From Chloroflexota bacterium (GTDB lineage: Bacteria > Chloroflexota > Anaerolineae > Aggregatilineales > Phototrophicaceae): a stretch of DNA of 64,000 bases. Both the position numbers and the translations under genes were made by a program. This document shows positions 1 to 12,000 of the stretch, piece after piece. Position 1 is the stretch's first letter. Every line of letters starts with the position of its first letter. The notes beneath the pieces are model-generated. The model had not been told where the DNA came from. It did not search any database and saw nothing but the letters and a program-made list of their open reading frames with translations. The DNA lies in the NCBI GenBank assembly GCA_013388745.1, contig JACAER010000050.1:105460-169459 (forward strand), written 5' to 3'.

Positions 1-97
1 TTCAAAAGGCACAGTCTGGGGTTTAATGTGAAATTGGCTGCCGCATTGAGTAGCTATAGGCAATAGGAGGTCGGGGGACGGTAAGCACGCAGGCATA

Positions 98-3000
98 ATG
101 TGTAGCGTCATGAGGCTGACAGCTATGCTTTTATTACGATCCTTTTCAATTGCCTCGCGTTTGCGCACGCTGTGGATTTTGTCTAGCGTTGTGGTACTTT
201 TGCTGGCGCTCAGTACTCCTGTTTATGCCCAGTTAAGCCCGATTCAGCTTACTAAGACAATTGACGGCAACCCGACCAACGTTCAAACCGGTGAAGTACT
301 CTTTTACCGCATCAACTTTGAATGCAGCAGCCTGACTGGACCGTGCGGTGCGCTGGAGCTTCGAGATGTGCTGCCAGCGGGCTTAACTTATCTGCCCCCG
401 CCACAATCTGCTGTTCCGAGTGGCTTCACGATTGTGGAAGGTCCCACTGGCACCGTCACCATCACGAAGAATGATAATAACTTCCTTGATGGCACGCAGT
501 TTGACGCGGTGATCGCGGTACGTGTCAATTATGACCTGCGTCCGCTGCCGACAGTGTTGAACAATACGATTAGTGGGCGTGTTGATCCACCCGGACCGGG
601 GGGGTTCCTGCTGCCGGTGACTGCCAATGCGCCCCCTGTAACCGTTGACCCTGCCACAGAACAGTGGAACATGGTCAAAACGCTCTTTCGCCCGTCGATC
701 AACCCTACCGTCGATACGGATGTCACGTATCAAGTGTCGCTGTGCCCAATATCGCCTATCGGCAATGTCAGCCTCACAGGCGTGGTGATGACCGACACGC
801 TGCCCGCTGGGGCAGTCTTTGTCTCGGCAAGCGATGGCGGGACGCAAGCGGGCGGTGTCGTGACATGGAATATTGGTAATGTGACGCTTGACCCTGTTAC
901 AGCGGCAACATGCATCAACCGTTATGTCACGGTGCGCTATCCATCGACAACCTTTACCGCTGGGGTTAGCACCGTCACCAACACCGCCGCCGCGAACGGC
1001 AGTTATATCGATTCAAATAATAACCTGGTCGGTCCGATTGGCATTGGCACGACGCCAATCAATCACCCGATTGACCCCATCAGCGAAACACCCAACTACA
1101 GCAAAGACGATGTGGGCGACCCGATAGCCATCACAGGCACAGGACGCTTTACACTTAACCTCAGCACAGCAAACACCAACTTTCCATCGAACAACTTGAT
1201 CTTGATCGATAACATGCCGCCGCAGCTCCAGATTACAGAAGTGACGAGCGGTACATGGGGCGCAGCGTTCAACAATGTGCGCGCGTTCGTGGAATATTCG
1301 ACCAACAACGGCAGCACATGGACGGCGTTTCCCGGTCAGCCGGTGAGCTTCGACACGAACGCGACCTATACCGCGCCTGTCACCAACGTCACCAATGTGC
1401 GCTGGCGCTTTGAATATGATGATCCGATTGGTGCGCCGTTCTTTGAAAATGTAGGGCTGCCTTATACGTGGGCATTCGCCAATGCGCCGCAAATCCGCTT
1501 CATCCCGCGCGCCACGCCTGCCGTCGCGGACCCACCCTCAGGCGCAGTGCTGCCCGCCGCCGTCGCAGGCACAACCTACAACAACTGCTTGCAGGTGACA
1601 CGCACCAACAGCAGCGGCACACCCACCACGGACCCGTGCAATATTGAAGGGGTGACTATTCAGGGTAATTTTGTCAGTTTGCGCACCTCAAAAGGGGAGA
1701 CGCCCGGCGCAGGCTATGAGCCATTGGACGACCCTAGCATTTTAACCTTCGTTCCCGATGCGACGATTCTCGCGGGCGACACAGTGCGCTACACCATCAC
1801 TGTAGAGATAACTGAGCGCTCCTCTGCGCCGCTGATTAACCCCACAATCCGCGATATTCTGCCTGCTGGACTCATCTTTGTGCGTAACGGCACGGCACAG
1901 TTAGACGGCGCAAACTTGCCCGCCGCCCAACAACCAACCTTCACCCAATCAGGCGCTAATCTGACATGGGAGTGGAACAACCCCACGCCCGCGCTCACTA
2001 TCAACTCGCTTGTGCTGGGCAGCCGTTTCTTGACGGTGGAGTTCTTCGCGCGTGTGCCTGCTGGGCAAAGCGAAGGGACATATACCAATGATTTGCAGGT
2101 GGCGACCGACTCGATTGACGTAGTGTGCGAGGTGGGCTCGACACTGACCGATGGCGCAGACCTTGATGGCGATGGCAACACCACGGAGCCGGTATGTCGA
2201 AATCCCGATAACTACGTGGTTGAGCGTTCGGCGGCGCTGCGTGGCGAAAAGTGGATCCGCAGCACCGATGCCAGCCAGCCGATCTTCTTGAACAGCACTA
2301 CCTTCCTACCCGACCCGACGTGTCCGAATGGCGGTATCACGGGCTTGGCGGGCAGCGTCAATCCGTTCACCCGCTTCCCCTGTATCTCGCAAGCCTTTCC
2401 CGAAGGGGCGTTAAGCAGTGGGCAGCTTACCCCGCCGCCACTCTCGACCACCCTCGACGACTTTGAGTATAACTTGCGCATCTTTAATGATGGCAACGTG
2501 CCGCTTAGCCAATACGTGCTGTATGACATTCTACCCTTCTCTGGCGACAACGGCTCAGGCGGCACGCTCTCGACCACCGCGCGGCTATCGGAGTTTCAAC
2601 CCGCTTTGCGTGGACCCGTGCAATTCATCAGTGGTCCCGCCGGGTTAACGGCAGCCAACTTCACAATTGAATACAACGCCAGCAACAACCCGTGTCGTCC
2701 AGAAGTCTTTAACCAACCGACTGGTTCACTGTTCCCGGGCGGCTGTAGCAATGCGTGGACAACGGTATTTTCTACAACAGCGCGCGCTTTCCGCATCCGC
2801 CTGAACTCATCTTCCATTCCCCCCACCGCTGGCATCAACGAAGTTCGCTTCGGCGTGCCAATGTACATCCCTGCCGATGTGCCCGCGCTGGGTACACTAA
2901 CTGCCAACGATCCGCAGTCGCTAGAGATCGCGTGGAATTCCTTCTCGCATACTGGTTCTTACCTTGACTTGATCGGCGCGACACGCAACCTTGTTGCCTC

Positions 3001-6000
3001 TGAGCCACGTAAAGTCGGCATCACCATTCCTGAGCGCTTGAGCGTGGGCAACCGCGTCTGGCGCGATGCCGACAACAGCGGCACGATTAACCCTCCTGAC
3101 GATGTGAACCCCGGTATCGCCAACGTAGTGGTCAACCTGTATCAGGACTATGACAACAACAGCATTCCCGATGGCGCGGCGATTGCCACAACGGTAACGG
3201 ACGCTAACGGCTTCTACCTCTTTAGTAACATCATCCCCGACGGGATAAACCGCTACGTCATTGGCATTCCCGCCAGCAATTTTGGCGCGGGACAGCCGCT
3301 GTTTAACTTACGCAGCAGCACCGGTCCCGTCCCTGCCCTAGCATATGTCAACCCGCCTGCGGGCACGACAGACAGTGACGACAACGGCATTGACCCGGCG
3401 ATAGCTGGGCAAGAAGTGTTTAGCGCTTCGTTTACACTGGTGGCGAACACTGAAGTCACCAATGAGACGAACCTCTCGACGATTGTGCCCCCGCCCGCTG
3501 TGCCCGCTACACGTGACGGTCCGTTTGGGCGCGGCGTAAATGGTGAGCAGGACAATGACAGCGATTTAACGTTCGACTTTGGCTTCTTCAGTCAAGTTGA
3601 TCTGTTTAGCATTGGCAACCGTGTCTGGTTTGACAACGGCGCGGGCGGCGGCGGCCTCAACAACGGCATCATGGACGGCACAGAACCGCCTGTTGCGGGC
3701 GTCACCGTTGAGCTGTACCGCGATGGCAATGCCAATAATCAGCCCGACCCTGTCGAACTCATGCGCACCGACATCACCGATGTGGGGGGCTACTATCTTT
3801 TCGACCAGCTTGATCCCGGTAACTACTTCGTGGTCATTCCTGCAAGCAACTTTGATGTGACCACAGGTGTCCTGCGCGGCTTGCACAGCAGCCAACCCAC
3901 TGGCACGGAAACAACGGGTGTAGTAGGCAACCCTGCCACCCCAAGTATGGACAGGGACGACAACGGCATCAATGTCCCCAATCCCGCTGCGACAGGCGTG
4001 CGCAGCGGTGTGATCGTGCTGACGCTTGGCACGCCTGAGCCAACAGGGGAAACCGACCTCAGCGGTCAAGTCGATCCGGGCGCGCCCGCAAATGCTACCA
4101 ACAACCCGACTGGCTGGGATGGGCCTGCCTCGATTGGGCGTTTTGGCGAAGATGACGACAACAGCAACATTACGGTAGACTTTGGCTTCATCCCGCCGTT
4201 GAGCATCGGCAATCGCGTCTGGTTAGATAATGGCGCGGTGGTGGCAGGCACAGACCTCGACAACTACAACGACGGCATCCAGAACGGCATCGAAGCGGGT
4301 ATCGCTAATGTTGCGCTTAGTCTGTTCTTTGACAGCAACGACGATGGCGACTTCCTCGACGCGGGTGAAAATGCGGCGATCCGTACCACCACCACCGACG
4401 CTAACGGTTATTACCTGTTCGACGGCTTAGAACCGGGCAACTATCAGGTGGGTATCAACGCGGGCAACTTTGGCGCAGGGCAGCCGCTCAATGGTTTAGA
4501 GAGCAGCACAGGCAATACCGCCGACATCACTACGGATGTCAACGACAATGGTATTGACGATGTGAATTTCGCCACCAACGGCATACGCGGCAACACCCTT
4601 AGTCTGCGCTATGGCACGCAGCCGTTGACACCCGCCGCCGAAAGCGACATCCCCACGAACACGCCCCCTAACACTACAGCTTATGGCGCGAACTTGCGTG
4701 GGCGCTTTGGCGAAGCCGACGCCGACAGCAACCTGACGATGGACTTTGGTTTTGTCGCGCCGCCGTATAATCTCGGTAATCGCGTTTGGCTCGACACCGA
4801 TAACAGCGGCACGATCAACGGGGCAGACGGCGGCACACCGGGTATCGCAGGCGTGACTGTGCGCTTACTGGATACGCTGGGCAATCCGATCAATGACCCC
4901 AACACAGCGGGCGTTCAACCTTATGTAGTGACTACGGACGCGACAGGTTACTATCGCTTCGATGGGCTGCCCGCCGGCAGTTATGTGGTCGAAATCGAAG
5001 CCACAAACTTTAACGTGGGCAATCCGCTAAACGGGCGCGCCAGCAGCACGGGCGCCGGGCAAGAAGCCAACCCCAATACGGACGGCGATAGCAATGACAA
5101 CGGCATCGATACCCCTGTGGCGGGCGCGATCCGCTCCGGCACAGTTACGCTGGGTCCCGGCGGCTCTGAGCCAGTGACCGAAACTGATTTGTCTGCCAGC
5201 GGGCAGGGTCCTGGCGCGAACAACCGCGCCAACATGACGGTGGATTTCGGCTTCTACGATGGCTACAGTTTGGGCAACATCGTCTGGTTTGATGACAATA
5301 ACTCCGGACACAAAGATGGCGCAGAAATAGGCGCACCGGGCATTGCCAACGTCGTGGTCAACCTGCTGACGACAGCAGGCGCAGCAGTCGATAACCCCAA
5401 TTTGACAGGCACGCAAGCCTATACCGCCACGACAGACGTCAACGGTTACTACCGCTTTGACAATCTGCCCGCGGGCGATTATATGGTAGAGATCGCCGCC
5501 GCAAACTTCAATGTGGGCAACCCCCTATTCGGCTTTGCCAACAGCACCGGCGCAAACCAACTTGCAGACCCCAACGCCATCGCACCCGGCACAGACAGCG
5601 ACGACAACGGCTTAGACACACCCGTGGCAGGTGCTATTCGTTCGGGCACGGTCACGCTTGGCACAGGCAACAGTGAACCCACTGGTGAGACGGATTTGTC
5701 TGCCAGCGGGCAGGGACCCAACCCCGATGCGCGCGCCAACATGACCACCGATTTCGGCTTCTACCCCGCTTACACATTGGGCAATCGTGTGTGGATTGAT
5801 GTTGATAATAGTGGCAACATCAACGGCGCAGACGGGGGTGCCCCCGGCGTAGCAGGCGTCATCGTCAACCTGCTTGACACCGCCGGCAACCCGATTGATA
5901 ACCCGAACTTAACAGGCACACAAGCCTACACCGCTACGACCGATGCCACAGGCTATTACCGCTTCGACAACCTGCCAGCGGGCGATTATGTCGTGGAAAT

Positions 6001-9000
6001 CGCTGCATCAAACTTTGCGGCAGGGGGCACATTATTTGCCGCTGTCAGCAGCACAGGCGCGGCGCAAGAAACCGATCCGAACCTCAACGTAGACAGCAAT
6101 GACAATGGCTTGGATACCCCTGTGTTGGGGGCGATTCGCTCCAGCACAGTCACATTGGGTACGGGCAATGTTGAACCTGCGAGCGAGACAGATCTCTCTG
6201 CGACGGGGCAAGGTCCAACCATTGACACCCGCGCCAATATGACGGTGGATTTCGGCTTCGTGCCGCGCTTCAGTCTTGGCAACCGTGTGTGGCTGGACGA
6301 TGGCACAGGCGGCGGCATATCCAACGATGGGCTGATTAACGGCGGCGAGCTTGGTATCACGGGTGTGCAGGTGCAGCTCTTTGACAGCGCCAACAATCCT
6401 GTTGATAACCCCAGCATTCCCGGCGTACAGCCTTATATCGTCACCACTGACGCCAATGGTTACTATCGCTTTGACAGCTTGCCCGCAGGGGACTACATCG
6501 TTGAAATCATTGCGGCGAACTTCAATGTTGGGCAGCCGCTCAACAGCTTCGGCAGCAGCGCGGGCGCAGAACCCGACCCCGATGCCAACGTGGACAATAA
6601 CGACAACGGCATTGACGCCTTGCCCGCTGCCGCTGTGCGTTCCGGCGTGGTCACGCTTGGTCCAAACTTCAACGAGCCGTTAGCACCCGCCACTGAGACG
6701 GATGTTCCCACAACAGGTGGCTTCCCCGGACAGGGTGCGCTGGATGCGTGGGCAAACATGACCGTCGATTTTGGCTTCGTGCGCCTCTACAGCCTCGGCA
6801 ATCGCGTCTGGCGTGATGATGCGACAGGCGGCGGCATCTTCAATGACGGTATCCAAAACGGTGGCGAGGCAGGTATCAATGCCGTCGTCGTGCGCCTGCT
6901 GACGGGCGCAGGCACGCCAGCCGACAACCCCAATATCGCGGGCACCCAGGATTACATCGTTACCACCACGCCACAGGGTTACTACCGCTTCGATAATCTG
7001 CTGCCCGGCAACTATATTGTCGAAATCGTCGCCAGCAACTTTACAGCGGGCGGCACGTTGGCAAACTTCACCAGCAGCACGGGCGCGGGACAAGAAGCCA
7101 ACCCCAACACCGACGGCGACAGCAACGACAACGGTTTGGATACACCTGTCGCGGGTGCCATCCAGTCCGGCGTTGTCACATTGGGTCCGCTGCCCGGTGA
7201 GCCGCTGGGCGAGAATGCCCCCACTGGGCAAGGCGCGCCAGACGCACAAGCCAACATGACGGTGGACTTCGGTTTTGTGCCGGGCGCATACAGTCTCGGC
7301 AACCGTGTGTGGATTGACACCGATAACAGCGGCACGATCAACGGTATTGAAGCGGGTGTTGATGGCGTCACGGTGCGCCTGCTGGACAACACAGGCACAA
7401 CGATCCTGTTCACGACCACCACCGCCAATGGCGGCTACTACCGCTTTGACAATCTGCCCGCGGGCAATTACATCGTGGAAGTAGCGGCGTCCAGTTTCGG
7501 TGTTGGGCAGCCGCTCAATGGCTTAGCAAGCAGCACAGGCGTGGGGCAAGAAGCCAACCCCAACACCGATGGCGACAGCAACGACAACGGCTTGGATGCG
7601 CCGTTTGCAGGTTCAATCCGCTCCGGCACGGTCACACTCGGTCCCGGTGACAGCGAACCCACTACCGAAACTGACCTCGCGCCAAGTGGGCAGGGAGCGG
7701 TCAATATTCGTGCCAACATGACGGTGGACTTTGGCTTTAACACGCCGACGACAACGTACAGCTTGGGCAATCGGGTATGGTTTGACGCCGATAACGACGG
7801 CACAATCAACGCATTTGACGGACCTATACCGGGCATAAACGCCGTTACGGTGAACCTGTTGAACGCAGGTGGCGCTATCATTGCGACAACGACCACTGAT
7901 GCCAGCGGCTACTACCGCTTTGACAACTTGCCCGCGGGCGATTATGTGGTGGAGGTTGCCGCCAGCAACTTCATCGCCACCGCGCCGCTGTTCAACCTGA
8001 TTAGCAGCAGCGGGCTTGGACAGGAAACCAACCCCAACAGCAACATTGATCGCAACGATAATGGGTTAGATTTGCCTGTGGCGGGCACGATTCGTTCTGG
8101 CACAGTCACCTTGGGTCCAGGCGGATCTGAGCCAACAGGTGAGACAGATTTGTCTGCTACAGGGCAAGGCGCGGTCGATAATCAAGCTAACATGACGGTA
8201 GACTTTGGCTTTACGACCCCTGTCAATGTTTATAGTCTGGGTAACCGCGTGTGGCGTGACAACGGCACGGGCGCTAACACGAACAACGGGCGTATGGACG
8301 CGGGGGAACTCGGCATTGCCAACGTCACCTTGAACCTGCTCAACGGCGCGGGTACAAGCATTGTCGGCACGACCACGACCGACGCCAACGGCTACTATCG
8401 CTTTGACAATCTGCCCGCCGGTACATATCGTGTAGAAGTCGCGGCGAGCAACTTCACTGCTGGGCAACCGCTGGCAGGCACCACCACCAGCACAGGCGCA
8501 TTCCAAGAAGCCACGCCTGACAGTGATGTGGATATGAACGACAACGGCTTGGACACTCCCGTCGCGGGCGCGATCCGTTCCGGTGTGGTGACGCTTGGTC
8601 CCGGCACATCTGAACCGATCAACGAAACAGATCTGTCTGCCACAGGGCAAGGCGCACCCGACAACCGCGCCAACATGACGGTGGACTTTGGCTTTGTGGA
8701 CTCGTTCAGTTTGGGCAATCGTGTCTGGCGCGATGACGGCGTTGGCGGCGGCACCCCCAACGACGGCATCCAGAATGGGGGCGAGCTAGGGCTTGGCAAT
8801 GTGACGGTGCGCCTGCTCGACAGCACAGGCACAACCGTGCTGGCAACCACCACCACCGACGCCAATGGCTACTATCGTTTTGACAACCTTGTCCCCGCCA
8901 CCTACATTGTCGAAATCGCCGCGAGCAACTTTGGTGTGGGCGGCGCGCTCAACGGCTTGGTGAGCAGCCCCGTGACAAACGCCAACCCGAACAGCGACGT

Positions 9001-12000
9001 TGATCGTGATGACAACGGTATCGACGTACCCGTCGCGGGCGCGATTCGTTCGGGTCAGGTCACACTGGGTCCGACACCCAGCGAGCCTACAGGCGAAACC
9101 GACCTCGCCGCCAGCGGACAAGGCGCGCCCGACAACCGCGCCAATATGACCGTAGACTTTGGCTTTAACACGCCCACCAACACCTACAGTCTGGGCAACC
9201 GTGTATGGTTGGATGATGGCACAGGTGGCGGCGTGGCGAACAACGGCATTCAAGACGGCGGCGAATTTGGTATGGTTGGCGTGATCGTCAACCTGCTCGA
9301 TAACAGCGGCACGCTCGTGCTGGCAACCACCACGACCGACGCCAACGGTTACTACCGCTTCGATAACTTGACAGCCGCCAATTACATCGTCGAAATCCCT
9401 GCGGGCAACTTCGCGGTCAGCCAGCCGTTAAACGGCTTGTTAAGCAGCGCGGTGACAAACGCGGACCCGAACAGCGATGTTGACCGCGACGACAACGGCA
9501 TCGACGCTCCACCCGGCAGTGCGGTACGCAGCGGTTTGGTGGCGCTTGGTCCGGGCAACAGTGAGCCGACGGGTGAAACAGATTTGTCTGCATCCGGGCA
9601 AGGCACTGTCGATGACCGCGCCAATATGACGGTGGACTTTGGCTTTGCCGCGCCTACTGCTGTGTTTAGCTTGGGTAACCGTGTGTGGTTCGACACTGAT
9701 AACAGCGGGACGATCAATGGCGCAGACGGCGGCACACCCGGCATTGCCAATGTCACCGTGCGTTTGCTTGATGGCACAGGCACGACGATTGTGGGCAGCA
9801 CGACCACGGATGCGCAGGGGTACTACCGTTTTGACAACCTCGCGGCAGGCAATTACATCATCGAAATCGCCGCCACGAACTTCACCGCAGGGCAACCGCT
9901 GGTTGGGCTGGCAAGCAGCAGCGGCGCAGGGCAAGAGGCGAACCCCAACAACGATGGAGACAGCAATGATAATGGGCTGGATACATTTGTGGCGGGCGCG
10001 ATCCGCTCCGGCATAGTCACGCTCGGTCCGACACCCACTGAACCCACTGGCGAAACTGACCTTGCTGCCAGCGGACAGGGCGCAGCCGATGATCGCGCCA
10101 ACATGACGGTTGATTTTGGCTTCACGACCTCGTACAGTGTCGGCAATCGTGTCTGGTTCGATACCAATAACAACAGCACCCTTGATGGCGGTGAAACGGG
10201 TATCGCCAGCGTGCGCGTTGAACTATATCGAGACAGTGATACGAACGGTGTCTATACAGCGGGCACAGACACGCTTATCAATTTCGTGACAACCGATGCA
10301 GCAGGCTATTACTTGTTCACGGGCTTGGCGGCTGCCGATTACATTGTGGTTATCCCCGGCAGCAATTTTGACAATGCGGGCGACCCGCTCTTTGGCTACT
10401 ACAGCAGTGCGACCACACGAAACCCCGCCAACGGCACGCTGACCGAAACCGCCGCACCTGACCCGGACAACGATATTGATAGCGAAGACAACGGCACAAC
10501 CACCGGCACGCTTGGCACGGCGAGTGCTTTTGTCGCCAGCAGCGCGATCACGCTTGGTCCCGGCACGGTTGAGCCAACAACGGAAAGCGACCCGACTTCA
10601 GCGACATTCGCGGACAGCACCCCTAACAACCGCTCGAACACGACAGTCGATTTCGGCTTCTATACGATGGCGCTTGGCAATCTCGTGTGGTTCGACGCGG
10701 ACAACAATGGCGTGGTGAGCGGCACGGAAGCGGGCTTGGACGGCGTGTTGGTCGAGTTGTTCCCCGTGGGTGGCAACCTGAATGGCGCGCCACTGGCAAC
10801 GACACTCACTATTAATGGTGGTCTGTACAGCTTTCCTGGTCTGGCAGCAGGCGAGTACATCGTGCGTATCCCCGCCAGCAACTTCACAGGCGTGCTAACG
10901 GGCTTCACCAGCAGCACAGGCGGCGCGGGCAACCCGTTTGAAACCCCGCCGGGCGTTGATCCCAACAATGGCACAGACAGCGACGATAACGGTGTGCATG
11001 TCTCTGGACCGGCGTCGAACATCATCAGTCCGCCGATCACGCTCACACCATCTGGTCCGAACACTGTCGTTGACAACGCCACCGGACGTACAACCAACAA
11101 CACGCTCGACTTCGGCTTGATCTCGTCCGCTCCGCAGGTGTTCAGCTTGGGCAACCGCGTGTTCCTTGACCTTAACAACAGCGGTACACAAGACCTGACC
11201 GAACCCGGTATCAGCGGCGTGCAAGTGCGCTTACTCAGCAGCGCAGGTGTGCCTGTTGATGACCCGAACCAAGCAGGCGTGCAAGATTACATCATTACGA
11301 CGGATGCCAGCGGCTATTATCGTTTTGACAACTTGCCCGCCGGCGATTACATCGTGCAAATTATGGAGGTCAACTTCCAAGCAGGCGGTGTCTTGTTGAA
11401 CTACAACAGCAGCACCCCTGACGAGCTGCTGCCCAACAACGATGCAGACCGCAACGACAACGGCATCGGCACAACCTTTATACCTGGGACGGGCATCATC
11501 AGCGGTGTGGTCACGCTCGGTACGGCTGAACCCACTGGCGAAACGGACATCGGCACAGGTGGGCAAGGCACAGTCGATATCCGCGCGAACATGACGGTGG
11601 ACTTTGGCTTCACGCCACCGACCGGCTTAATCATCACCAAAGATGATGGCTTGAACGCGATACTCGTGGGCAGCACGACAACCTACACGGTCAATATCTT
11701 TAACAACACGGGTGTGGTGCAAAACAATGTCCAGTTCCTTGACGATGTGCCCACACTCAACCCCGAAGGCTTTGATCCTGCCACGATTAGCTGGACGTGT
11801 TCGTCTGCACCAGCAGGGCTATGCCCGAATGCAGCAGGCACAAACGCCAACATCAACGAGACGATTGCCACTATTCCGGTGGGCGGGCGCGTGATCTACA
11901 CCATCACGGGGCAAGTGCGTCCATGTCAAACAGCGTGCGGCGTCTCGATCACCAACACGGCACGCTTGGGCACAGGAGAGCAGGCAACTGATGTGGACGG

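Noticed and set aside
6680..7249. Several antisense frames across the giant SdrD_B gene
   Set aside because: They repeat with the period of the coding repeats and have no ribosome sites or motifs.
3041..11615. CRISPR-like or satellite array
   Set aside because: The repeats are in-frame protein domains of about 170 residues with no short identical direct repeats and unique spacers.
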